In this document: positions 9,496 to 17,617 of the stretch, in pieces
Position numbering within the stretch: position 1 is the first letter of the stretch
Layout of the letters: every line of letters starts with the position of its first letter
Origin: Methylosinus sp. H3A
Lineage (GTDB): Bacteria > Pseudomonadota > Alphaproteobacteria > Rhizobiales > Beijerinckiaceae
DNA: 64,000 bases
NCBI RefSeq assembly: GCF_015709455.1
Contig: NZ_JADNQW010000005.1
Span: 3,802,001-3,866,000, forward strand
Direction of reading: 5' to 3'
Translations under genes and position numbers: made by a program
The notes under the pieces: generated by a model
The model's database searches: none
Seen by the model: the letters and a program-made list of their open reading frames with translations, nothing else
What the model was told of the DNA's origin: nothing

Positions 9496-10160
9496 GCGCG
9501 CCGCCGGAGTCGATCGAAGCGCGCAGAACGACGACATGTCGACGAATTGACGGCGCGGCGCCGACACGAGTTCCGCCATTCGGCGGGCGAAAACCTAGTG
9601 GATCGAAGCGGATGCGGAGAGCGCGATATCTTGCCGGCGACGACGCCTCCTCGGAGGCCGACAATGAGCCCGACTGCTTGTGGCCCCGCGATCCAGACGC
9701 AAAAATGTGCGCCGGCCCGGCACACGGGACCGAGCATGAACGACTATATGGCCGCCAGACGCTTCACAGCGCATCCCGACGTAGGCTGTCGCTTCGAGGA
9801 AAGGAAACGGATACGACCCAAAGACGAAGACACTCGTGGCGAAGAAGTGAACGCGACGACGCCCGATTAGGAGGGCAAGATAAAGCGAACTGACGTTCGC
9901 ACCTCGCGAGGCTCGTAATTGGTTGTCTGCACATTGGTTTTTGCAGGCTACAAATGGGCAGGCATGATACGGCACGATGTGTCGCGGTTTCCGCCAGAAT
10001 CGAATTTGTTCGTATTTGCAGCGTGATAGACGCTGGCGTTCGAGAGGCGCCACGTGGCATGTCCCGCCGGCTCCACGCTACAGCCGGTATTTTCACGCCT
10101 GACTGCGATCGGCGTTCGAGGGCGGTTGCGCAGGCGGATTTCGACGCCGATCGTCTCGCC
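9496..10160. other. Region without a recognisable gene, between IS110 and the relaxase
   Basis: The stretch starts with the right flank of the IS110 element. It then holds short frames on both strands with no recognisable motif, no good ribosome site and no supported gene. It may contain remnants of the integrative element. Confidence 0.4.
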
Positions 10161-12273
10161 ATGGCCAGCGACGACAGAGACGATTTCCACATTCGACCCG
10201 GCCGGTCCCGAGCTGGCGGAAGGAGCGTCAGTCCGCGCTCGCTGCCCTTCGTCCGGCAGGTCGAGATCGCTGTTCGCAAGGCCGGCGGCAATCCGAGCCG
10301 GATCGGCCGAGGCTCCGCGGACGCAGTCGGCCGGAAAGGAGGAGAAGGAAGCGGCCGGTTCAACGCGCGGGGACGAGGCGCGAAGGTGGCGGCGTCGCTG
10401 CCGAGAGACGGCGGCGGCTGGCGGCGCGACTCCGCCGGACTGTTCCGATCGCGACGTGTCGTCGTGAAGGCGCGGGTCGTGAAGCTCAACCCGCAACGCG
10501 GAACGCGCGGTCCAAAAATCCGCGGCGCGATGAGCAAGGCCGTCGACGCCCATCTCCGCTATCTCGAACGCGATGGCGTCACCCGCGACGGCGAGAAGGG
10601 CCACGCCTATTCGGCGATCGAGAATGAGGCGGACGGCCGCGCCTTCGTCGAGCGCGGGCGCGAGGACCGTCATCAGTTCCGCTTCATCGTCGCGCCGGAG
10701 GATTCCGTCGACATGGCTGATCTACGCGGCTTCACGCGAGACCTCATGCGGCAAGTGGAGAAGGACCTCGACACAGGTCTCGACTGGATCGCCGTCGACC
10801 ATCACAACACCGGCCATCCTCACACCCACATCATCGTCCGGGGCGTGCTCGACGACGGCCGCATCCTCAATATCGCCGGCGACTATATCGCGCATGGCGT
10901 TCGTCACCGGGCGAGCGAGCTCGTCACGCTGGAGCTCGGCCATCAGAGCGAGATCGAGCTTCAGACGAAGCTCACGAACGAAGTTACGGCGGAGCGGCTG
11001 ACGCGGCTCGACAAGATGTTGCTCGCCGAGCAGCGCGAACAAGGCGTCATTGATCTCAGGCTCGGGGAAGGCGCCTCCTATCTCGGTCCGAGAGAACCGG
11101 GCGCTGCTGCTCGGCCGCGTGCGGCGTCTGGAACGCTACGGGCTCGCTGCCGAACTCGAGACGGAACGGTGGGCCATTTCCGACCGCGCCGAGCCGATGC
11201 TCAAAGAATTGGGAGCGCGAAACGAAGCGATCGAGACCATCCGTCAGGCGCTGGCCGGTCACGGTCTGGCGGACGAGCGCGGCGTCGCGCAATATGTTTG
11301 CCACGGGGAGACCGGAAAGGAGCCGATCGTAGGCCGGGTGCTGGCCAAAGGGCTGGCCGGCGACGAGATGGGCGAGCGGGTCTATCTCATCGTCGACGGC
11401 GTCGACGGACGAGTTCATCATATGGAGTTCGCCGATCCGACCCGCATCGAGGAGGTCGGCCGAGGCATGATCGTCGAAGCCGCGCCCGCCTTTTCCGGTC
11501 CGAGGCCCGCCGACCGCAACATCGCCATCGTTGCGGAGAAGGACGGGGTCTACCGACCGAGCGCTCATCTCGAACGCATTCGCGAGAGCTTCGAGCGGCA
11601 GGGCAAGGACCCGGACGCATTCGTTCGCTTCCATGTCCGCCGGCTGGAGGCGCTGCGCCGGGCCGGGCACGTCGAACGCGTCAACGCGGACCATTGGCGC
11701 GTACCGACGGATATCGTCGAGCGCGGCCGAGCCTATGACCTCGCTCAGGGCGGCGACGGACTCCGCGTGCGCACGCTCTCGACCCTCGACCTCGAACGGC
11801 AGATCGCGAGCGACGGAGCGACGTGGCTCGACCGCGAACTCGTCACCGACAAGCCGATTCCGTTAGTAGAAACAGGCTTCAGTCGGGACGTGAAGAATGC
11901 GCTTCATCGGCGTGCCGAGCAGTTGGTGGAAATGGGCATCGCCACGGACAATGGAAAATCCATCTCCATCCCTCGCGGCGCCATCGCTACGTTGGAGCGG
12001 CGGGAGGTGGAACGTGTCGGCCGGCAGATGGCCGCGGAGCGCGGGCTGACGTATTCGCCGAGCGGGCCGGGCGAATATGTGTCGGGGCGGCTGGCGGGCG
12101 TCGCCAATCTCGCCAGCGGGCGCTTCGCGATGATCGAGGACGGCCTCGGCTTCCAGCTCGTGCCTTGGCAGCCCGTTCTCGAAAAGCGCATCGGCCAATA
12201 TCTCAGCGGCGTTCACCGTGACGGCGGCGGCATCGAGTGGGACCTCGGCCGGAAGCGCGGGCTGGGACTGTGA
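10161..12273 (+). pseudogene. Relaxase/mobilization nuclease with DUF3363 domain, frameshifted
   Basis: The first frame, starting about 10161 (MASDDRDDFHIRPGR), contains RGRGAKVAASLPRDGGGW and a relaxase domain. Its metal-binding histidines are in HHNTGHPHTHIIVRG, preceded by QFRFIVAPEDS. After EQREQGVIDLR the frame goes wrong. The second frame resumes at APPISVRENRALLLGRVRRL and carries the DUF3363 half to GRKRGLGL. The switch falls between about 11050 and 11080, near a GGGG run. Such proteins nick the origin of transfer of conjugative or mobilizable elements. With the shift the gene should be inactive, unless the shift is a sequencing error. The C-terminal half still reads as conserved, so decay is recent or selection persists. 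Confidence 0.8.
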
Positions 12274-12359
12274 TGAAAGCCTCGAGCCCCGTGGAGGTCC
12301 GGCCGCGACCAGAGCCGATGCAAAAGGTCGGGATTGTCGAAACGCAACGGCTCGTGATA

Positions 12360-12373
12360 GGTTACATGTAACC
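12360..12373. promoter_or_regulatory. Perfect 14-bp palindrome upstream of mazEF; candidate operator
   Basis: GGTTACATGTAACC is its own reverse complement. It lies 15 bases before the antitoxin ATG, just upstream of the ribosome site. Type II antitoxins usually repress their own operon through palindromes at the promoter, so this is the likely binding site (inference from position and symmetry). Confidence 0.6.
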
Positions 12374-12388
12374 AATTGGAGACTGATT

Positions 12389-12628
12389 ATGACCCCAGCG
12401 GCGAAGCCCAAGCCCTCCCGCGTCAAGGTGCGCGATCATCGCGAGCGCCTGCGCGCCCAAGGGCTGCGCCCTATTCAGATTTGGGTGCCGGACGTGCGCG
12501 CCGCTTCCTTCCGGGCGGAGGCGCATCGCCAGTCGCTCGCGGTCGCCACGAGCCCCCATTCTCTCGATGACCAATCGTTCATCGATACGGTGTCGGTCAT
12601 CGACGTCGATGACAACGGTAACGAATGA
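12389..12628 (+). CDS. mazE: MazE-family antitoxin
   Basis: 79 aa. The product has a basic N-terminus (KPKPSRVKVRDHRERLRAQG), then RPIQIWVPDVRAASFRAEAHRQS, typical of the short alphaproteobacterial MazE family, and an acidic tail (DTVSVIDVDDNGNE) suited to binding the toxin. It would neutralise the MazF-like toxin encoded next and probably repress the operon. The ATG at 12389 has GGAG 8 bases upstream, which supports it over upstream in-frame codons. The last codons overlap the toxin start (ATGA), giving tight translational coupling. It lies in the mobile region and may act as an addiction module. Confidence 0.85.
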   Translation: MTPAAKPKPSRVKVRDHRERLRAQGLRPIQIWVPDVRAASFRAEAHRQSLAVATSPHSLDDQSFIDTVSVIDVDDNGNE

Positions 12629-12984
12629 GACGCGGCGACATCTGGACCGTTGCCGGCGGCAAGGACTACGCGGGCAAGCCGCGCCCTGTGGTCATTATTC
12701 AGGATGACAGTTTCGACGCGACGGACTCCATCACCATTTGCGCTTTCACGACAGACGAGACGGATGCGCCTCTGTTCCGTCTGCCCGTGGAGCCGAACAA
12801 GCGCAACGGATTGCGCGTGCCCTGCCGCTTGATGGCGGACAAGGTCACCACCGTTCCGAAATCGAAGATCGGCGCACATATCGGGCGCTTGGACGACGAG
12901 GACATTTTGCGTCTCAACCAAGCGGTGCTCGTCTTCCTCGGACTCGCTGTGTCGCCGAGACCTCGGCGCGCACGGCGATCATGA
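12625..12984 (+). CDS. mazF: MazF/PemK-family endoribonuclease toxin
   Basis: 119 aa. It starts MRRGDIWTVAGGKDYAGKPRPVVIIQDD, the conserved MazF/PemK opening, where the loop and the R-P-V-V-I strand contribute to the active site. It continues with SITICAFTTDE, and LMADKVTTVPKSKIGAHIG matches the usual D-x-(V/I)-x-T-(V/L) region. The family cleaves mRNA at short motifs; the specificity cannot be read from sequence. The start overlaps the antitoxin stop. The tail (RPRRARRS) is unusually basic. The reading frame appears intact, unlike the neighbouring relaxase. Confidence 0.88.
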   Translation: MRRGDIWTVAGGKDYAGKPRPVVIIQDDSFDATDSITICAFTTDETDAPLFRLPVEPNKRNGLRVPCRLMADKVTTVPKSKIGAHIGRLDDEDILRLNQAVLVFLGLAVSPRPRRARRS

Positions 12985-13090
12985 GTCGGCCGTCATCCGT
13001 TCACCGTCTCGATGGCAGTGCGTAGGAAAGCGCATCCCGGAGTAAAATTAGGCCATTCTTGTTCGAGATCGAGCGCGCGATCCTGCCGGG

Positions 13091-13327
13091 ATGTCGCGAG
13101 CGCGCGCAAATCCTCTCGATCCTCGCTGCGTCGGAGCCGATCGCCGCGTCGCGTCGACGCGGAATGACGCTCGGTCGAACATCGATCGAGAGGCGCAACG
13201 AGACCTCGAAACCTGGACTGTCACCGATGATTGGCCCGAAGAAGTCCCGGTCACGCGCGCCGAGGTCGATGTAATCGAGGCGTGGCTCGGCGACTTGTTC
13301 GACCAACGATTCGGACCACGTCGATGA
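13091..13327 (+). CDS. Small acidic protein of unknown function
   Basis: 78 codons from an ATG with only a weak ribosome site. The second half (NIDREAQRDLETWTVTDDWPEEVPVTRAEVDVIEAWLGDLFDQ, in pieces) reads like a real small acidic globular protein, rich in W, D and E. The N-terminal 25 codons are arginine-rich and may not be translated as shown. I do not recognise a function. It sits between the toxin-antitoxin pair and an XRE regulator on the opposite strand. Confidence 0.45.
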   Translation: MSRARANPLDPRCVGADRRVASTRNDARSNIDREAQRDLETWTVTDDWPEEVPVTRAEVDVIEAWLGDLFDQRFGPRR

Positions 13328-13379
13328 AGGGGCAAGGAAACGAAGATCGCCCACTTGTTGCCGGTCGACGGCGACCCCT

Positions 13380-13613
13380 CTACTTCTTCAGCCGCACGCC
13401 GGCGCCGGCGCCATTCTCGGGAATGAATTCCACGCCTGCATTCTCCAAGGCGATGCGAATAGCGTTCAGGTTTGCAGCGGTGGTCGACGGCTGCCCGTCT
13501 TCGCCCTCGGCGCGTCGCACGGTGGCGATGCCGACTTTTGCGGTAGACGCTAAGTCTTCGGCGGTCCAACGAATGAGGGCGCGCGCCGCCCGTATTTGCG
13601 CTCCTGTGATCAC
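13380..13613 (-). CDS. XRE-family helix-turn-helix regulator
   Basis: 77 aa from a GTG at 13613 (VITGAQIRAARALIRWTAED). It shows the classic small HTH pattern: an R-A-A-R-A-L helix, then LASTAKVGIATVRRAEGEDG as the turn and recognition helix, then NLNAIRIALENAGVEFIPENG. This family commonly begins MITG-x-Q-I-R-A-A-R-A-L, which is why I prefer this start to the in-frame extension to 13778. It faces the small acidic gene and diverges from the next gene, so it may regulate element genes (inference). Confidence 0.8.
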   Translation of the reverse strand: MITGAQIRAARALIRWTAEDLASTAKVGIATVRRAEGEDGQPSTTAANLNAIRIALENAGVEFIPENGAGAGVRLKK

Positions 13614-13804
13614 ATACAGCTCATATGATATATTGTTGATCTCCACGGCGGACGTGATATGATTCCACTCGCATGGCGTTCTCGCTATCACATCGCCCGA
13701 GCAACTGGAAACAGCCTCGAGCCGAGTGCGCCTGTGCGTCCGGACGACGTGCGTCAACACCTCGCCCGGCCTGACCACAACCCGGCTTATGAGGAGCTCG
13801 GATC

Positions 13805-14380
13805 ATGGCTGACCCCGAGACTATCACGAGTGCTGCTTTCACCCGAAGGACTTTGTTGGTTGCGAGCGTCGGCGCCGTCACGCCGGCGCCTTTCAAGGGA
13901 ATCGCGAGCGTCGACTCGTCTCATACGATGGTCGTCGATCCGGCAACGTCCCTGTGGACGCAATGGAAGACCACCCAGGACCTCACCGATGTTCTCTGCC
14001 AGAAGCAGCAGAGCTTGGAAACCCAATTGATGCAGATGATCCGCGCGTCAGACGGCATCGACGATGACGAAGGCGCCGAGGCGGGCTGCGCCATTGAGGA
14101 AGAAATCTATCGTACGCGTTGGGCTGCCGCAGATTTGGCCGTCGGCTACTCCGAAGCGAAAAAAGACGAAGAGCGAGCCGCGGATATAGCGAGAGATCTC
14201 GCCGATGCGCTGGCGGCCACGCCGGCGTCGACCGTCGAAGGCGTCGCGGCCAAGCTCCACGCTGTGCTCCGCGAGGGCGAATGGTGCGAGAACTGCCCCG
14301 AATTTCCCTGGCCGCAGGTCCGCTCGGCGCTGACCGACTTGGTCCGTATCGGTCGCCTCGATTCGTTTCCGAAGTTTTGA
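13805..14380 (+). CDS. Accessory protein of unknown function with a twin-arginine-like N-terminus
   Basis: 191 aa; the family is not recognised. It begins MADPETITSAAFTRRTLLVASVGAV, and the TRRTLLV stretch resembles a short Tat or Sec leader, though the hydrophobic part is weak. The rest is helical and acidic with many A, E and D (EAKKDEERAADIARDLADAL), and one C-x-x-C in EWCENCPEF. The start is supported by GAGGAG about 9 bases upstream. A strong terminator follows. It lies inside the element between the XRE regulator and the recombinase and was not interrupted by the IS630 insertion just downstream. Confidence 0.65.
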   Translation: MADPETITSAAFTRRTLLVASVGAVTPAPFKGIASVDSSHTMVVDPATSLWTQWKTTQDLTDVLCQKQQSLETQLMQMIRASDGIDDDEGAEAGCAIEEEIYRTRWAAADLAVGYSEAKKDEERAADIARDLADALAATPASTVEGVAAKLHAVLREGEWCENCPEFPWPQVRSALTDLVRIGRLDSFPKF

Positions 14381-14421
14381 AGCGAGCCGTGTGACGGCGA
14401 GATTGTCGATCGCACAATTTT

Positions 14422-14447
14422 CGAGCCGCGGTCTCCGCGGCTCGTTT
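14422..14447 (+). terminator. Rho-independent terminator after the 13805-14380 gene
   Basis: CGAGCCGCGG and CCGCGGCTCG pair perfectly across a 3-base loop and are followed by TTTT. It is 41 bases after the stop codon and just before the IS630 left end. Confidence 0.85.
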
Positions 14448-14455
14448 TGCTTCTC

Positions 14456-14474
14456 ATACGGTTTCCGGCTGATT
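14456..14474. repeat. IS630 terminal inverted repeat, left
   Basis: ATACGGTTTCCGGCTGATT pairs with the right end at 15611-15629 with one mismatch in 19. The TA at 14457-14458 is the expected IS630 target dinucleotide. Confidence 0.85.
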
Positions 14475-15626
14475 ACTTCGGCTTGGCGATTTTTGGCCAC
14501 CAATGGAAGCCGGCGCGGCTTTTGATGATGTCGCGCTCGCTCGCGAGCGCGGCGCATCTTTCGCCGATGATCGCGTCGAGTTCCTCTATCGTTCCGATGT
14601 GCTTGTTGACGATCGGCTCGTCGACGAGAGCCCATAAGGTCTCGGCGGGTTGCAGCTCCGGCGTATAGGGCGGCAGAAAAACCAGTCGCACGCCATCCGG
14701 CACGCTCAGACCAGCCTCGCCGTGCCAGCCGGCGTTGTCGATGACGAGCACGATCGTGCGATCGACGCCGGCCTTGGCTTCGCGCGCGAAGGTCTCGAGC
14801 AGCGCCGCGAAAAACGGCTTCGAGACGCCGTCGTGCACGTACCAGAAGGTCTCGCCGCTCGCCGGCGAGACGAAGGCGGTCACATAGAGCCAGTCGAAGC
14901 GATGATGGCCATGCGCGATCGGCCGCTCGCCGACGGGCGCCCAGACGCGCCGCGTGACCGGTTTCAGGCCGAGCCTGTGCTCGTCGCTGGCGAAGACCTC
15001 GACCGATCGCTCTGGATGCTTCGCGGCTTCCTCCGCGACGGCGTCTTCGAGGTTTTTTTGAACGCCGCCGCCTCCTCGGGCGAAGCCACCTTCGGATTTT
15101 TGGGGCGTGGAGCCTGGATCGACATGCCGCAGGCTTTCAGCGCTTCCCAGCCGCGCTGAACCGCAACTTTCTCCAGCCCCAATTCGCGCGCGAGAAAAGC
15201 CGCGACTTTCGCGCTCGTCCACAAGCCTCCGTCGTCGGGGGGCTCGTTCAGCCGAACGCGCAGCTCGGCGAGCAGATCGGGCTTCAACACCGTCGCCGTC
15301 GAGCCGTTGCGCCGGCGCAAGTCGCCGAGAGACTCCGGTCCTTCTGCGTTGTAGCGCGCCGCGAGTTGCTCGATCCAGCGCTGGGCAAAGGACGTCATCT
15401 CGGCGACTTCGCCGAGCGTGTGGCCCTTGGCGAGCAGCCAGATCGCATGGAAATGCCGCGCCTCGCGCGCGTTCGAACTCGAAACATACCGTTCACGCAA
15501 CGCATCGACGCTCAAATGCGCAGCTATCGTCGCCATGACCCGCCTCCAGCGATTCATGGCGATACAGCTTAGCTACTTCGATTCGCCCCGGGAATCCCCG
15601 TCGCCGAGTCAATCAGCCGGAACCCG
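14459..15626 (-). mobile_element. IS630-family insertion sequence
   Basis: A 1,168-bp element bounded by TA on both sides, with 18/19-matching terminal inverted repeats. It encodes one transposase on the minus strand in two overlapping frames. Size, TA flanks and DDE transposase all fit IS630. It separates the unknown accessory gene from the recombinase without disrupting either. Confidence 0.88.
14473..15557 (-). CDS. IS630-family transposase made from two frames by -1 slippage at an A7 run
   Basis: The first frame (from 15557) holds the helix-turn-helix part (EVAEMTSFAQRWIEQLAARY) and a winged-helix region. After EEAAAFKK it would run into garbage. The -1 frame continues as NLEDAVAEEAAKHPERSVEVF, then the DDE domain: Asp in ASDEHRLG, Asp in VLVIDNAGWHG, and Glu in PYTPELQPAETLW. 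The change of frame falls exactly on CAAAAAAACC (15053-15060 on the plus strand). Several IS630 elements are known to use -1 frameshifting, so this is probably programmed and not a mutation. The fused product would be about 360 aa, normal for the family. Confidence 0.8.
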
Positions 15627-15629
15627 TAT
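15611..15629. repeat. IS630 terminal inverted repeat, right
   Basis: AATCAGCCGGAACCCGTAT is the partner of 14456-14474. The flanking TA is at 15627-15628. Confidence 0.85.
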
Positions 15630-15761
15630 CATTGCGGGACGATCCGGGGCTATTGTCGCTGGCGCAGCCGAAATTCCGGTGACGCCTGCGCATCCTGGGA
15701 ATAGACTCGGCCGATTGATCGGACTCGCGCAACGAATTTGATGACGACGGGAGTTGCCCCT

Positions 15762-17414
15762 ATGCCCGATTGCACTCGCGCTGCGCTCTACCTCCGGGTT
15801 TCGACGACGCGGCAGGCGGAGGTCGACCTCTCTATCCCCGACCAGCAATCCCAAACAAGCGCCTATTGCACACGCCATAGCTGGCGCATCGTCGCCGAAT
15901 ATGTCGAGCCCGGCGCTTCCGCCATGGACGACCATCGTCCCGAGTTTCAGCGCATGATCGAACGCGCCTGCGACGACGATCATCCGATCGACGTCATCGT
16001 CGTCCATTCGTTCTCTCGCTTCTTCCGCGACGCCTTCGGCCTGGAAATGTATGTGCGCAGGCTCGCCAAGCACAATGTGCGGCTCATCTCGATCACCCAG
16101 GAGCTCGGCGACGATCCGGCGCAGGTGATGATGCGGCAGGTTATCGCGCTGTTCGACGAATATCAGAGCCGCGAGAACGGCAAGCACGTCTTGCGCGCGA
16201 TGAAGGAGAACGCCCGCCAGGGATTCTACAACGGCTCACGCCTGCCGCTCGGCTATGCGCTCGCCGAAGTGGAGAAGCGCGGACACACGACGAAGAAGAA
16301 GCTCGTCGTCGATCCTGTCGAGGCCGAGACCGTGCGGATGATCTATCGTCTCTATCTCGAAGGCGACGCCGGCAAGGGGCCGATGGGCGTCAAGGAGGTG
16401 ACCAAGACGCTCAATGGGCGCGGGCTGAGAACGCGACTCGGCGCGCGCTTCGGCGTCGCGTCGGTCCACAAGGTCTTGACCAATTCGGTTTATGCAGGCC
16501 GGTGGCGCTTCAACAAGCGCGAGGCCAAAACCGGGAGAACCAAGGCCGAAAGTGAAGTCATCGAGATCGCCGTTCCGCCGATCATCGAAACGGCCGTGTT
16601 CGACAAGGCCCAGGCGAGCCTGAAAGCGAGAGACCCGCGCGTCCTGCCGCCCCGCGTCGTCACCGGCCCCATTCTCCTTACCGACCTCGCCGTCTGCGCT
16701 GCTTGCGGCGGCGCGATGACGCTGCGCACCGGAACCTCGAAGAGCGGCAAGGTGCATCGCTATTACAGCTGCTCCACCGCCGCGCGCGTCGGCAAGACCG
16801 GCTGCAAGGGGCGCTCGATCCCGATGGACCGGCTCGACGGGCTGGTCACGACCCATCTCGCCGATCGGCTGTTCGGCCCGAATCGGCTGGTCGGCATATT
16901 GACGTCCCTGGCCCAGAAGCGCGCCGCCGGCGACGACGAGGTCCGCAGTCGAGTGGAAGCCCTCCAAGCGGAAATCGCTCAGTCTGAGGACAGGCTGAAG
17001 CGCCTCTATAGAATGGTCGAGGACGGCGTCACCGACATGGACGATCTGCTTCGGGACCGTCTCGCCACTCTCAAATCCGACCGGGAGCGGGCGAAAGCCG
17101 CGCTGGAGCGGATCAAAGCCCAGGCCGCGCCGCAAATCCAGCTCGAACCAGACCAGCTCGAGCGATTCGGCACATTCATGCGCGAGAAGATCACCGTGGG
17201 AGAGACGTCGTTCCGCAGAGCCTATTTGCGGGCGGTCGTCGAAGCCGTCGAGGTCGACGACCACATCATCCGCATTCACGGCTCCAAAGCCAGCCTCGAA
17301 CAGGCCGTCGTCGCCGGAGAACAAATCGGCAAGGGTGTTCGCGGTTTTATACGCAAATGGCGCGCCCAACGGGAATCGAACCCGTGTTTTCGCCGTGAAA
17401 GGGCGACGTCCTAG
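15762..17414 (+). CDS. Large serine recombinase (integrase)
   Basis: 550 aa. The N-terminal resolvase domain starts AALYLRVSTTRQAEVD, with the nucleophilic Ser in RVSTTRQ, and carries the conserved HSFSRFFRD. It is followed by the recombinase domain (LPLGYALAEVEKRG, GVASVHKVLTNSVYAGRW), a zinc ribbon (CAACGGAM ... YYSCSTAARVGKTGCKG), and a coiled coil (VEALQAEIAQSEDRLKRLY). It would integrate and excise the element. The ATG at 15762 has GGGAG 7 bases upstream, better than 15738 or 15741. The last codons (KWRAQRESNPCFRRERATS) are read through the 3' half of tRNA-Glu on the opposite strand, so the attachment site is probably inside that tRNA. Confidence 0.92.
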   Translation: MPDCTRAALYLRVSTTRQAEVDLSIPDQQSQTSAYCTRHSWRIVAEYVEPGASAMDDHRPEFQRMIERACDDDHPIDVIVVHSFSRFFRDAFGLEMYVRRLAKHNVRLISITQELGDDPAQVMMRQVIALFDEYQSRENGKHVLRAMKENARQGFYNGSRLPLGYALAEVEKRGHTTKKKLVVDPVEAETVRMIYRLYLEGDAGKGPMGVKEVTKTLNGRGLRTRLGARFGVASVHKVLTNSVYAGRWRFNKREAKTGRTKAESEVIEIAVPPIIETAVFDKAQASLKARDPRVLPPRVVTGPILLTDLAVCAACGGAMTLRTGTSKSGKVHRYYSCSTAARVGKTGCKGRSIPMDRLDGLVTTHLADRLFGPNRLVGILTSLAQKRAAGDDEVRSRVEALQAEIAQSEDRLKRLYRMVEDGVTDMDDLLRDRLATLKSDRERAKAALERIKAQAAPQIQLEPDQLERFGTFMREKITVGETSFRRAYLRAVVEAVEVDDHIIRIHGSKASLEQAVVAGEQIGKGVRGFIRKWRAQRESNPCFRRERATS

Positions 17415-17433
17415 GCCTCTAGACGATGGGCGC
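17358..17433 (-). tRNA. tRNA-Glu (anticodon TTC)
   Basis: The acceptor arms GCGCCCA and TGGGCGC pair. The anticodon loop CTTTCAC carries TTC, the T-arm GGGTTCGATTCCC is standard, and CCA is encoded. 76 nt including CCA. The 3' half overlaps the end of the serine recombinase gene, marking it as the likely integration site. Confidence 0.95.
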
Positions 17434-17617
17434 GGGCTGCGCCGGCGAGTGGCCGGCGCGAAGCGGGCGCAGATATAGAGGGCCGCGCTCGGGCTGACAA
17501 GCGCCATGAACGCCTTTGTCGTTAGCCTCCCGCGGGCGGCGCCCCTTCCCGCGTCGCGGGCCCTGTTCCGCGGCGCCGACGTTGCACATCGACCGCAAAG
17601 GCCCTAGAGGCGAGGCC

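Larger units (their letters stand above)
10161..17433. mobile_element. Remnant of an integrative element at tRNA-Glu
   Basis: A relaxase, a toxin-antitoxin pair, an XRE regulator, an unknown accessory gene and a large serine recombinase lie together. The last of these runs into the 3' end of tRNA-Glu. This is the usual layout of an element integrated in a tRNA gene. No type IV secretion genes are present, and I found no second copy of the tRNA 3' end in the window, so the left border is undefined. The IS110 elements to the left may be inside or outside it. Confidence 0.5.

Noticed and set aside
9948..10673. 241-codon minus-strand frame opposite the relaxase start
   Set aside because: The part over the relaxase is a clear shadow. 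The remainder has no motif or ribosome site.
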